Shown: positions 8,569 to 16,992 of the stretch, one piece after another
Layout of the letters: every line of letters begins with the position of its first letter
Position numbering within the stretch: position 1 is the stretch's first letter
Assembly: GCA_964620555.1 (NCBI GenBank)
Contig: CAZUGZ010000004.1
Coordinates: 8,939-72,938, forward strand
Direction of reading: 5' to 3'
Length of the DNA stretch: 64,000 bases
Source: JAPOQD01 sp964620555
GTDB lineage: Bacteria; Pseudomonadota; Gammaproteobacteria; Pseudomonadales; Halieaceae
Notes under the pieces: model-generated
The model's database searches: none
Told to the model about the DNA's origin: nothing
What the model saw: only the letters and a program-made list of their open reading frames with translations
Translations under genes and position numbers: made by a program

Positions 8569-9174
8569 ATGAATCACGATGCCTGCATAGCAGAAATACA
8601 CGGTTTCTGGTTCGGCCGACTGGACCAATACGGCAACAGCGACCCGGAATACCGGCAGCTTTGGTTTCAGTCCAGCGCCGCAACCGACACCACTATCGAG
8701 CGGCGCTTCGGCTACCCGGTGAAGCTCGCCCTGGCCGGGGAGTTGGACCAGTGGCCGCAGAGGGAGCGGGGACTGGTCGCCATGGTACTGCTGCTGGATC
8801 AGTTCACCCGCAATCTGTTTCGCGGCACCCCCCAGGCTTTCGCCGGCGACGCCACGGCCCTGACACTGTCCCGGCAGGCCATCGCCGCGGGCGCGGACCG
8901 GGCACTGCCCACAATCCACCGGGTCTTCCTCTACCTGCCCCTTGAACACAGCGAGGAGCTGGCTGTACAGGAGCAGTCGGTGACGCTGTTTGAAAATCTG
9001 CGGGAAGACAGCGCTCCGGAGCTGCAGGATCAGCTCGCTGAGTATTGCCGCTACGCCGTGGCACATCGGGATGTCATCGCCCGTTTCGGCCGCTTCCCCC
9101 ATCGCAATGCCATCCTCGGCAGAAAATCCAGTCCGGAAGAATTACAGCACCTGGAAACCCACGGGGGATTCTAG
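8569..9174 (+). CDS. DUF924 family protein
   Basis: Helical protein of 201 residues from ATG 8569. It shows the family signature: FWFGRLDQYGNSDPEYRQLWFQ at the N-terminus, then LVAMVLLLDQFTRNLFRGTPQAFAGD and FLYLPLEHSEELAVQEQSV. The family has a TPR-like fold and no assigned biochemical role. The frame is open further upstream to about 8431, but that part has low-complexity composition and does not match the family, so I start at 8569. The end overlaps the convergent SDR gene by 4 bp. Confidence 0.85.
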   Translation: MNHDACIAEIHGFWFGRLDQYGNSDPEYRQLWFQSSAATDTTIERRFGYPVKLALAGELDQWPQRERGLVAMVLLLDQFTRNLFRGTPQAFAGDATALTLSRQAIAAGADRALPTIHRVFLYLPLEHSEELAVQEQSVTLFENLREDSAPELQDQLAEYCRYAVAHRDVIARFGRFPHRNAILGRKSSPEELQHLETHGGF

Positions 9175-9923
9175 ACGCCCAGGGTGTACCCGCCATCCAG
9201 GATCAGTGTCTGCCCGGTAATGAAGCTCGCCTGCCGGCTGCACAAAAACAGGACTGCGCCCGCCATATCCTCTGGCACGCCCCAGCGCTGCAATGGGGTT
9301 CGCTTGATGATGGGGTCGCTGAATTCAGGCATGGCCCGGATCGAGGCCGTCATGCGCGTGTCGATCATGCCCGCGGCGATATTGTTGGCGCGAATGCCAT
9401 GTTGCGCCCAGGTGAGCGCCATCGATTTGGCCATCTGCACCAGGCCCGCTTTGGCGGCCCCATAACCGGGCACAAACTGATTGGCAAAAAACGCGGTCAG
9501 CGAGGCAATTCCCACGATGCTCGCACCGCCCTGCAAATCGCTGGCCGTCAGGTGGTCCAGACAGGCCAGGGACAGATGCCAGGCGGACAACAGGTTTACC
9601 CTGACCGACTCTTCAAATCCCTCGTGGGTCCACTCATCACCAGCGGGCATGCTCGCGCCGGCGTTGTTGATCAGTATATCCAGACCTTCCAGTCCGGCAG
9701 CCAACTGTTTGATCGCACCGGTATCCTGTACTTTCAGGCTCCTGTAGCGAAACCCCGCAAGGTCCACATCTTCGTAGTCCGCGGGTCCGGCACGGGTCCC
9801 GGTCACCGTGACCTCAGCACCTGCCCGGGCGAACGCGCTGGCGACGCCGTGGCCGATACCGCTGGTGCCGCCGGTAACCAGCACCCTGGCGCCGCTGTAA
9901 TCATACTGCGCAATATTTTTCAT
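9171..9923 (-). CDS. Short-chain dehydrogenase/reductase (classical SDR)
   Basis: Classical SDR of 250 residues: TGGTSGIGHGVA for cofactor binding (residues 17-28), ILINNAG, the catalytic serine in GIASLTA, YGAAK as Tyr-x-x-x-Lys, and a C-terminal FITGQTLILDGGYTLGV typical of 3-ketoacyl reductase/cyclopentanol-type enzymes. It is the last gene of a minus-strand group with a TetR regulator and a Rieske oxygenase. That setting suggests a role in degrading a cyclic or steroid-like compound, but the substrate is not shown by sequence. Confidence 0.88.
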   Translation of the reverse strand: MKNIAQYDYSGARVLVTGGTSGIGHGVASAFARAGAEVTVTGTRAGPADYEDVDLAGFRYRSLKVQDTGAIKQLAAGLEGLDILINNAGASMPAGDEWTHEGFEESVRVNLLSAWHLSLACLDHLTASDLQGGASIVGIASLTAFFANQFVPGYGAAKAGLVQMAKSMALTWAQHGIRANNIAAGMIDTRMTASIRAMPEFSDPIIKRTPLQRWGVPEDMAGAVLFLCSRQASFITGQTLILDGGYTLGV

Positions 9924-9970
9924 CGGCTGTTCTCCAGTCTACGCGAACTGGCCCACTCACATTGGGCAGA

Positions 9971-10166
9971 TCATACTTCGTCAGGCACCCGGTACAGTTC
10001 CTGGTAACGCCGGAACAGCGGCCGGTCGCCACTGCGGCTGCCATCCACTTTATAAGTGTGCCGGCGTCGTGTCGCGGAACACCAGGTCGCCGGCACGTTT
10101 CAGTTGCTCGCAAAAATCGTCCCAACCGGCTTTGAGCGCGGCATCGTGGGGGTTGTCTCCTAACAT
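9971..10166 (-). pseudogene. Remnant of a DUF1214-type gene (possible)
   Basis: Between the SDR and TetR genes a short minus-strand frame starts at ATG 10166 and stops at 10050 (38 codons). It contains WDDFCEQLKRAGDLVFRD, which resembles the N-terminus of DUF1214-domain proteins, where the pattern W--FC--LK-AG--V is common. After the stop, coding-like sequence continues in another frame (HTYKVDGSRSGDRPLFRRY and on) to a TGA at 9971-9973; I do not recognise that second part. The simplest reading is a gene that has lost most of its length and shifted frame. The match is from memory of the family and is moderate. Confidence 0.4.
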
Positions 10167-10208
10167 GGCAAACTCGCTGCGTGGTCGCGGGCCTGAATCA
10201 GCGCCTCC

Positions 10209-10844
10209 CTATCTTCCCTCGCCCAGTGAACTGACCAGGAAATCATTCAGCATCCTGAAGTGATGAGACGTATGCCTCTCGCTCTCTTCGAAGGTGGCTC
10301 TTTCCAGGGCGATCGCGTTGATTGTCATAAAGGCAAAATCCCTGATATGGCTAAAACGCTGGTTGTTCCCCCGTACCTCTTTGAACACGAAATCCCAGAT
10401 ATCGCGCAGGGCCTTCTCTATCAATTGATATTCTCTGGGTCTCAGCTTCTGCCGCCGATTGCGGAAAATGACCAGCGATGCATGATATAACTCGTCCTCA
10501 GTCTGTTTCCGCGCTCGCTCCAGAAAGACATTCACGCGCTGCTCAATGCTCATTCCAGTGGGGTCGATATCCGAGAAAGACGCGGCGAACTCGGCTGCGC
10601 CCAGTTCCGTAACCCCAATCATGATGCTCGCCTTGTCGCCGAAGTGGTGCTGGATGGCGCCCCAGGTTACCCCGGCGGCCTCCGCTATCGCTTTCATGGT
10701 GGTCGCCTTGAAACCGACCTCCACGATACACCTCGCCGCACCGCGGAGAATCTTGTCCCGGGTTTCATCGGTGCGCTCCTTCTGCGTTCTGCGCTTGTGA
10801 ACCCGTTTTTTTTCCGGCACGTGGCTCTCCCTGGTTGACTGCAT
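10209..10844 (-). CDS. TetR family transcriptional regulator
   Basis: DNA-binding repressor-type protein of 211 residues. The N-terminal helix-turn-helix spans about residues 40-75, with FKATTMKAIAEAAGVTWGAI followed by QHHFGDKASI, which is very typical of TetR. The C-terminal ligand-binding part (residues 90-205) is helical and not assignable to a ligand. The first 20 residues are rich in Lys/Arg. It sits 34 bp downstream of the Rieske oxygenase on the same strand and probably controls this cluster. Confidence 0.9.
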   Translation of the reverse strand: MQSTRESHVPEKKRVHKRRTQKERTDETRDKILRGAARCIVEVGFKATTMKAIAEAAGVTWGAIQHHFGDKASIMIGVTELGAAEFAASFSDIDPTGMSIEQRVNVFLERARKQTEDELYHASLVIFRNRRQKLRPREYQLIEKALRDIWDFVFKEVRGNNQRFSHIRDFAFMTINAIALERATFEESERHTSHHFRMLNDFLVSSLGEGR

Positions 10845-10878
10845 GGCATCTTGCCGACGAATTGATCGTGAGCCCGTA

Positions 10879-11823
10879 TTACAGGTAAAACTGCCGCACC
10901 CATTTTCGGAACAGAATGAGGTCCTTGTCCGCTTTACAAAACAGCGGCTGATCGCGATGGATTTTCCGTCTCCAGATCACCATGTCGTCGCTGATTCCCG
11001 CCTGAATGTTGTCCATGACATCGTCTCCGGCGAAATCGACGATGGACCTGGTCACGGTCAATGACCAGCGCAGGAGGGTTTCGGTGGGACTGACGGGTTG
11101 TGCGGTACTGTACACCAGCATCTCGGCGCCTGGCCCATACACCGTTCGCACCGTCGAAAGTCCGGGGTTATGGACTATGGCCTGCAGTATCATGTCTTCC
11201 GGGACGTTCTCCTGATCTGCCTTGGTCTCCGCAACCAGGCGCAGGGTGCGGCCATCTTCGTCGATCGTCACCGTCGACGGCGGGGTGACCGGTTGCCGAT
11301 GGATATGATGAAAATGCTCGGCATCGGCAACATTCTCAGCCACATTCTGGATATCGATGGGGACGGTGAACTCCCACAGCCGCGGCTCCGTCCACTCGTC
11401 GTTACCCAGTTCTTCCACCAGGGGCACCTCCCAGGCCGGCGCAGCCTGCTCCGGGTGGTACCACACCATGATGTCCGTATTCACCTCGCATACCGGCCAG
11501 GTGCGAATCCTTGCCCTTTCCGGTATCTCATCGCAATAGGGGATTTCCACGCACCGGCCCCCGGTATCGTAACGCCAGCCGTGAAACGGACACCGAATCG
11601 ACTCTCCGACGACGCGACCATCTCCCAGGTGTGCTCCCAGGTGGGGGCAGAACGCGTCGGCCACCACCGCAACCCCGGTTCGGGTTCGGTAGAGGACCAA
11701 CTCGCGATCGAACGCATGGACGCTTTTGACCTGCCCCGGTATCAGGTCACGTCGACGATCGACGGAGTACCAGCCAATGGGGGTAGGTGGATTGGAGGCA
11801 GTTTTCGATTCGCAGGGTTTCAT
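10879..11823 (-). CDS. Rieske [2Fe-2S] oxygenase, KshA-like
   Basis: Oxygenase component of a Rieske non-haem iron monooxygenase, 314 residues. Rieske ligands are visible as Cys59-x-His61 and Cys78-x2-His81 (CPFHGW). The catalytic iron site is N164, D167, H170, H175 in ENVADAEHFHHIH. Length and the GWY...VKSVHAFDRELVLYR opening resemble 3-ketosteroid 9-alpha-hydroxylase-type enzymes (KshA) and cholesterol desaturases (DAF-36/NvD type). A separate reductase is required and is not encoded nearby. Together with the TetR and SDR genes it suggests oxidation of a sterol-like ring compound; this is inference. Confidence 0.85.
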   Translation of the reverse strand: MKPCESKTASNPPTPIGWYSVDRRRDLIPGQVKSVHAFDRELVLYRTRTGVAVVADAFCPHLGAHLGDGRVVGESIRCPFHGWRYDTGGRCVEIPYCDEIPERARIRTWPVCEVNTDIMVWYHPEQAAPAWEVPLVEELGNDEWTEPRLWEFTVPIDIQNVAENVADAEHFHHIHRQPVTPPSTVTIDEDGRTLRLVAETKADQENVPEDMILQAIVHNPGLSTVRTVYGPGAEMLVYSTAQPVSPTETLLRWSLTVTRSIVDFAGDDVMDNIQAGISDDMVIWRRKIHRDQPLFCKADKDLILFRKWVRQFYL

Positions 11824-11908
11824 GGGCGTGCGTTGTCAATTGCGGTAGGGTCAGGCAGCGGGAGGGAGCAGTGAAAAACCAGTGCAGGTTACATTGTGAT
11901 CTTAATGT

Positions 11909-11938
11909 TTATCAACACAAACTGCAATTGAGTATAAT
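11909..11938 (+). promoter_or_regulatory. Promoter of the glyoxalase II-type gene
   Basis: A perfect -10 TATAAT (11933-11938) with a -35-like TTATCA (11909-11914) at 18-bp spacing. Transcription would start near 11945, about 20 bases before ATG 11965. A GAGG box lies at a usable distance before the start codon. The surrounding 70 bases are AT-rich compared with flanking genes. Confidence 0.6.
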
Positions 11939-11964
11939 GTTACCGGATCACGAGGACTAGCCAC

Positions 11965-12756
11965 ATGATCGTTGAACAAATCTGGACCGGCAATGCGTAT
12001 CGCAACTTCAACTACCTGGTCGGCTGCCCGCAGACCGGCGAAGCGCTGGCAATTGACCCCCTGGATCACGAGCGGTGCCTGGCCATGGCACGGGAGCGGG
12101 ACTGGACCATTACCCAGGTTCTCAACACCCACGAGCACCCGGACCACACCGGGGGCAACCGGGAAGTGATTGCGGCCACCGGCGCGAAACTGCTGGCCCA
12201 TGCCAACGCCCACCACAGTATCGAGGGCATCGACCGGGGCCTGCAGGCGGGGGATGCGGTACAGGTCGGCGCCACTGTGGAACTGCAGGTACTGGACACC
12301 CCGGGACACACCATGAGCCACGTCTGCCTGTTGTCACACACCGAGCAGCCTGCCCTGTTCTGTGGCGATACGCTGTTCAATGCCGGTGCCGGCAACTGTC
12401 ACCATGGCGGCCACCCGGAGCAACTGTACGCCACCTTTGCCGAGCAGTTGGCCGCCTTGCCGGAGCAGACCCTGGTCTACCCCGGCCACGATTACATCGG
12501 CAACAATCTGCAATTCACCCTGAACCGGGAGCCCGGCAACGAACAGGCGATGCGCCTGCTCGAAGAGGTTGAGGAGCAGGACCCGGCTGCGGCACTGGTA
12601 TCGACCCTGGCCCTGGAGAAACAGATCAACAGTTTCTTTCGCCTGCGCAACCCCGAGATCATCGCCGGTCTGCGCGAGTCGTTCCCGGAGTTGCCTGAAC
12701 ACCCCGACCCGAAGACCGTATTCCTGAAACTCAGGGAATTGCGCAATTCCTGGTAG
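11965..12756 (+). CDS. gloB: Hydroxyacylglutathione hydrolase (glyoxalase II)
   Basis: Metallo-beta-lactamase-fold thioesterase that hydrolyses S-D-lactoylglutathione to lactate and glutathione in methylglyoxal detoxification. The protein has 263 residues, the usual length. The metal motif T55-H-E-H-P-D-H61 is complete. Further ligands are in LDTPGHTMSHVC and FCGDTLFNAGAGNC, and the C-terminal HDYIGNN...NPEIIAGLRE region forms the glutathione site. It is transcribed from its own promoter, divergent from the Rieske gene and convergent with the copper cluster. Confidence 0.92.
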   Translation: MIVEQIWTGNAYRNFNYLVGCPQTGEALAIDPLDHERCLAMARERDWTITQVLNTHEHPDHTGGNREVIAATGAKLLAHANAHHSIEGIDRGLQAGDAVQVGATVELQVLDTPGHTMSHVCLLSHTEQPALFCGDTLFNAGAGNCHHGGHPEQLYATFAEQLAALPEQTLVYPGHDYIGNNLQFTLNREPGNEQAMRLLEEVEEQDPAAALVSTLALEKQINSFFRLRNPEIIAGLRESFPELPEHPDPKTVFLKLRELRNSW

Positions 12757-12765
12757 ATTCGGGGG

Positions 12766-13404
12766 TCAGCCGCGCAGCGGCCAACGCACCGTCAAAGCGG
12801 CGACAGCCAGGGTCGGCAACAGTAACCACAGTGCCAGGTAGCGGCCGGCGGACTGATAATCGGCGCGCAGGAAGTTGCCACCGATCCCCTTCACGCTCCA
12901 CAGATTGCCACTACCCCCGCCCACCACCAGCTGGGCCTTCATGCCATTTTCCATGTGTTGGGACATGCCGCAGTGGATCAGGTAGCTGCGCTGTTCGGCA
13001 GGCGCGATAAAGGTACCGCGCTGGCTGCCACCGGCGTTGACTTCGATGTGAAACATGCCCTGTGGATACAGGTAGACCGGCAGTCCGTGCACCATCCACT
13101 GGTGGCGTATGGCGTCTTCGTTGACCAGCGTCACCGAAACGCGGCTGCAGGGCTGCACCTGCAACTGGTATTGGCTGAAACCGAAGACCATGCCGGGGAT
13201 TCCCTCGGCATAGCGCCGGCCGGCGCCGATGGTGAACTCGTGTTCGCGGCTGATGGCCGTGCAGCCGTGGGGCAGGGTATCCGTATTGGCGTTCATCACC
13301 ATGCCGCCTTCGCTCCCGTGCAGATGCCCCATGGGCGGCTCGGCCAGGGCGGGCAGGGCAGTCAGCGCCCACAGCAGCAGCAATCCCTGCGGGGTACCTC
13401 TCAC
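12766..13404 (-). CDS. Membrane-anchored cupredoxin-like protein
   Basis: Small copper-protein-like polypeptide of 212 residues. A signal peptide is followed by a cupredoxin domain (about residues 55-165). Putative type-1 copper ligands are the His of IRHQWMVHGLP and Cys, His and Met in HCGMSQHMENGM. A single hydrophobic helix near the C-terminus (YLALWLLLPTLAVAALTV) ends in basic residues. I choose GTG 13404 because it overlaps the stop of the upstream multicopper oxidase (TGA at 13401-13403) and gives a proper signal peptide; a longer open frame to 13530 lacks one. Likely an electron carrier or copper partner for the oxidase. Confidence 0.75.
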   Translation of the reverse strand: MRGTPQGLLLLWALTALPALAEPPMGHLHGSEGGMVMNANTDTLPHGCTAISREHEFTIGAGRRYAEGIPGMVFGFSQYQLQVQPCSRVSVTLVNEDAIRHQWMVHGLPVYLYPQGMFHIEVNAGGSQRGTFIAPAEQRSYLIHCGMSQHMENGMKAQLVVGGGSGNLWSVKGIGGNFLRADYQSAGRYLALWLLLPTLAVAALTVRWPLRG

Positions 13405-15062
13405 CGGCGCGAACCTCGCAACCACAGCCCCAGCAGGATGCCGACCGCCGCCACCAGACCCAGCAGGCGCAGTGACATGAGCCAGTCCCGGCCCGGGTCG
13501 CCAAACCAGTCGGCGGCATAGCTCTGCCACACCGGAATCTGTTTGCGGTAGTAGGCAACAGTGAAATAGTTGTCCCAGGCCACGCCGCGAGTCCGGGGCC
13601 AGCCGTCTTCATCCAGGTACTGCCGATAGACTATGGCGCTGATATTGCCACCGGGGCCGATGCCATCGCTGGTTATGCCCCGCGGCTGGTGATCGTGGAA
13701 CGGCCAGATGCCCGGCCCATAGGCATGCAGGCCATCATTGACGGTCAGCAGGTCGAGTTCGGCGCGCTGGGAAGTGGCCAGCCAGATGACGTCCTGGGGA
13801 GCGCGCGCAGCGGGCGGGAGGGGCGCTCCATCGCGGTGGGTAGCGACGAACTTGTGGCCGTGAGTATGCAGGGCCAGACCCTTGGCGCCACCGTTGACGA
13901 CCCGCAGCTTGATGCGCTCGCCGGCCTCCGCGATCACCAGTGACTCGCGGAAGGTGTAGGGAAAGGAGCGCCCGTTGAGGGTGAAATAATCGGTGTCGGC
14001 ATCAGTGATATCGTATTCCCGGTGAATGTAGCGGGTAATGAGGCGGGGGTCGCTGAACTTTTGTATGCCCTCGCCCAGTTCCCGGTCCAGATCCAGGTAG
14101 TGGAGGTCGTATTCCTGATCGTAGTCTTCGCGTACCGCAACCGAGGGTGCCCGCACCTGACCGGCACCCGGGTTGAGAGTCTGCAACCAGTTATCGGGGC
14201 GATTCGGCTCGATCACCAACAGGCCCTGCAAACCCATCATCACGTGCACGTGGGGTTGCACGTGGCAGTGGTAGAACATGGTGCCGGTCTTGCGCGGCTG
14301 CAACCGGTAGGTCCGGGCGGCACCGGGCAGCACCGGCTTTTCACTGGCGAAGGGCACGCCATCATTGCCCTGTCCGTCGGCCAGCACAAAACCGTGATCC
14401 GCCCCGTGGAGGTGCAGGGTGTGGGGCATGTAGTGGGTGTTTTCCAGGGTGATGCTGACCTCGTCGCCCTGCTCCACCCGTAGCGCCGGCGAGGGCAGGC
14501 GCAGTGCGGGCCGGGCCACGGTGGAGGCAAAATTTTCGGTGGCCATGCCCACCAGTTTGGGGGCAAACACCCACAGACCCGGGTTGATGCCGGGGGCCAG
14601 GGCATAGCGGGTCACCGCTTCCCGCTGCTCCGGTGAACTGCCGTTGAGTTCCACCACTTCGAGCCGAATGTGAACCTGGTCCGGGTCGCCGTCGCCGTCC
14701 AGGTCGGCTCCCTTCACCACCGCATCGGCGCTGAGGCCGCTGTTCAGCAGGGTGGATTGACTGACGTTGTTGGTGCCGCGCACTGCGGCGGCCAGCAGGT
14801 AGGGGTTGTCGGCCCGGCAAGTCGCGACCGCGGCGAGAGTCACCCCGTCCACGGTTTGCCGGTCCTTCCAGCCCAGGGTGGATTGCGGGCAAAAGGCTTC
14901 CACGGTCCCGGCCGGGGCCTCGACCGTGGCCGGCAGCGGTCGCCAGGGAGCGGCGCCAAACCAGTCGCTGAACTGGGTTCGAACCGAAGTCGGCAGCCAC
15001 TGGGGCGGCCAGCACACGATCAACAGCAGCAGCGCCACATTCCTCAAACGTTTTTTATTCAC
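13401..15062 (-). CDS. Membrane-anchored multicopper oxidase
   Basis: Multicopper oxidase-domain protein of 553 residues with hydrophobic helices at both ends (about 8-22 and 525-547), so the copper domains should face the periplasm. Copper-binding clusters in order are HTLHLHGADH (about 213-222), HCHVQPHVHVMM (about 263-274, with the type-1 Cys, His and Met), LHTHGH (about 398-403) and FHDH (about 454-457). The type-1 cysteine is thus only in the first cupredoxin part. A calcium-loop-like DLDGDGDPD lies near residue 120. GTG 15062 overlaps the upstream gene by 8 bp. Substrate unknown. Confidence 0.82.
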   Translation of the reverse strand: MNKKRLRNVALLLLIVCWPPQWLPTSVRTQFSDWFGAAPWRPLPATVEAPAGTVEAFCPQSTLGWKDRQTVDGVTLAAVATCRADNPYLLAAAVRGTNNVSQSTLLNSGLSADAVVKGADLDGDGDPDQVHIRLEVVELNGSSPEQREAVTRYALAPGINPGLWVFAPKLVGMATENFASTVARPALRLPSPALRVEQGDEVSITLENTHYMPHTLHLHGADHGFVLADGQGNDGVPFASEKPVLPGAARTYRLQPRKTGTMFYHCHVQPHVHVMMGLQGLLVIEPNRPDNWLQTLNPGAGQVRAPSVAVREDYDQEYDLHYLDLDRELGEGIQKFSDPRLITRYIHREYDITDADTDYFTLNGRSFPYTFRESLVIAEAGERIKLRVVNGGAKGLALHTHGHKFVATHRDGAPLPPAARAPQDVIWLATSQRAELDLLTVNDGLHAYGPGIWPFHDHQPRGITSDGIGPGGNISAIVYRQYLDEDGWPRTRGVAWDNYFTVAYYRKQIPVWQSYAADWFGDPGRDWLMSLRLLGLVAAVGILLGLWLRGSRR

Positions 15063-15624
15063 GCTTCCACCGCCGCAGATACCAGATCACCGCCAGCGCC
15101 AGCAGCGGCAACCACAACCAGTACCACGGTCCCCCGGGCGCCACCTGGAAGGGGAAGACGGCCCGGTAGACGATCTCCTTGCTGGGGTGGGGCGCGCTGA
15201 CGATGCCGATGTAGCCACCCCGCTCGCGAAAACTGTGTTCAACCTGCAACTGGTTTTGTGCTCGCACCAACGGCGGCTGGTAAAAGACCGTGCGCTGCTC
15301 CAGGTCGGTCATGGCGGCGACGTGGTGCCAGCGGGCGAAGATACCCAGTTCATCCACATCCCGAATGATCCGGAAATCCACTGGCACCTCGCGCAGGCTG
15401 CCGTGCAGGTAATCCAGCACAAACAGGGTGTCGCCGATTTCGGGCAGGTCTTCGCAGAATACTTCATCGCCGCTGGTTTGCGGTTGGAAAATGCTGAAAT
15501 GGGCAGTGTAAATGCCGATTTCCATCATGCAACTGCCCGCTTCCCCGACCACTGCGCCGGCGGCCAGTACCGGTTTCGCCACCATGCTCAGCAATACAAC
15601 CCCCACCATAACCCTGATTGACAC
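15055..15624 (-). CDS. Uncharacterised periplasmic protein with C-terminal membrane anchor
   Basis: I do not recognise this family. The product has about 189 residues: an N-terminal signal (VMVGVVLLSMVAKPVLAAG), a soluble part of about 135 residues with an early Cys-Met-Met and one further cysteine, then a C-terminal helix WYWLWLPLLALAVIWYL ending RRWKRE. The same ground plan (signal, periplasmic domain, C-terminal helix, basic tail) is shared with the two downstream copper proteins, whose genes overlap or adjoin it. GTG 15624 gives a charged N-region; GTG 15627 and ATG 15609 are alternatives. A role as assembly or anchoring subunit of the copper proteins is inference. Confidence 0.65.
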   Translation of the reverse strand: MSIRVMVGVVLLSMVAKPVLAAGAVVGEAGSCMMEIGIYTAHFSIFQPQTSGDEVFCEDLPEIGDTLFVLDYLHGSLREVPVDFRIIRDVDELGIFARWHHVAAMTDLEQRTVFYQPPLVRAQNQLQVEHSFRERGGYIGIVSAPHPSKEIVYRAVFPFQVAPGGPWYWLWLPLLALAVIWYLRRWKRE

Positions 15625-15712
15625 CACTTGTCCCGAACCCGTCCCTGCCGCTTGTCTTTCTGATTTACCTGCGCATACACTAACTGATGCCCGCCCCCCA
15701 GCACAACGCTGC

Positions 15713-16939
15713 ATGACCGGTTCCGCACTACAGCAATCCCTGGCGCAGGTACGCGAACTCTCCGCGGACCTGTGCACGCCCCTGGCCGTGGAAGACTACG
15801 GTCTGCAGGCGATGCCCGAGGCCAGCCCGGCCAAGTGGCACCTGGCCCACACCACCTGGTTTTTTGAAACCTTCATCCTCAGGCGCTTCGACCAGGCCTA
15901 CCGGGCCCATCACCCCCAGTTTGCGGTGCTGTTCAATTCCTATTACCACGGCGTCGGCGAGCAGTTCCCGCGCGCCCGGCGCGGCCAGCTATCGCGCCCG
16001 ACAGTGGCCGAAGTCATGGCCTACCGGCAGGCGGTAACCGCCGCCGTGCTGGCTCTGCTGGACACTCCCACGCCGCAACTGGAAGCCCTGGTGGAACTGG
16101 GTATCCACCATGAACAGCAACATCAGGAGCTGTTCTTTACCGACCTCAAGTACAATTTTTTCTGCAATCCGCTGTTCCCTGCTTATGCCAATGAAGCTGC
16201 CGCCCCGCCGCCCGCCCCGGCCCAGCCCCTGGTCTGGCAACCCTACCGCGGCGGCGAAGTGGAAACGGGTCACCGCGGCGAGGGCTTTTGCTTCGACAAC
16301 GAGACCCCGGCCCACGCGGTCCTGTTGCAGGACTTTGCCCTGGGCAACCGGCTGGTCAGCAATGCCGAATACCTGGAATTTATCGACGATGGCGGCTACC
16401 GGAGACCGCAACTGTGGCTGGCCGACGGCTGGGCCAGTGCCGTCGAACAACAGTGGCAGGCACCTCTCTACTGGGTGCAGCGGGAGGGGGAGTGGTTCGA
16501 ATTCACGCTCTACGGTCTGCGGGCGCTGGACCCGCTTCAGCCGGTGAGCCACGTCTGCGCCTACGAGGCAGACGCCTATTGCCGCTGGGCCGGCGCCCGC
16601 CTGCCCAGCGAGTTCGAATGGGAGTACGCGGCGCGGCACGGCCCCCTGGCCGGGCAATTTCTGCAGGACGGTCACTACCACCCCAACTCCACCGCCGACG
16701 GTGAACTCCATGGCACACTCTGGCAATGGACCAGCAGTGCCTACGCACCCTACCCGGGTTACCGGCCCGCCGCCGGCGCGGTTGGGGAATACAATGGCAA
16801 GTTCATGGTCAATCAACTGGTGCTGCGCGGCGGCAGCTGCGTCAGCAGCGCCAGCCACATTCGCAGCAGCTACCGAAACTTCTTTTATCCCGCTGACCGC
16901 TGGCAGTTCAGTGGCATCAGGATGGCCCGGTCGCGCTGA
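15713..16939 (+). CDS. egtB: Ergothioneine biosynthesis protein EgtB
   Basis: Non-haem iron sulfoxide synthase that joins hercynine to a thiol donor with O2. The protein has 408 residues from ATG 15713; an upstream extension of the frame to 15512 overlaps the divergent gene and does not match the family. The N-terminal DinB-like domain shows KWHLAHTTWFFETF and HHEQQHQELFFTDLK, which supply the three iron-binding histidines. The C-terminal FGE-sulfatase domain shows RLPSEFEWEYAAR, TLWQWTSS and LRGGSCVSS. egtD follows 53 bp downstream, and no egtC or egtE is present nearby. Confidence 0.93.
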   Translation: MTGSALQQSLAQVRELSADLCTPLAVEDYGLQAMPEASPAKWHLAHTTWFFETFILRRFDQAYRAHHPQFAVLFNSYYHGVGEQFPRARRGQLSRPTVAEVMAYRQAVTAAVLALLDTPTPQLEALVELGIHHEQQHQELFFTDLKYNFFCNPLFPAYANEAAAPPPAPAQPLVWQPYRGGEVETGHRGEGFCFDNETPAHAVLLQDFALGNRLVSNAEYLEFIDDGGYRRPQLWLADGWASAVEQQWQAPLYWVQREGEWFEFTLYGLRALDPLQPVSHVCAYEADAYCRWAGARLPSEFEWEYAARHGPLAGQFLQDGHYHPNSTADGELHGTLWQWTSSAYAPYPGYRPAAGAVGEYNGKFMVNQLVLRGGSCVSSASHIRSSYRNFFYPADRWQFSGIRMARSR

Positions 16940-16992
16940 CCTGTGCCGGCAGCTCGTCCCTGCCCCAATCACCCTGACAAACGGAGACCGCA

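Noticed and set aside
15512..15712. Longer EgtB start
   Set aside because: The extra 67 residues overlap the signal-peptide part of the divergent gene, are Thr/Pro/Ala-rich and do not match EgtB.
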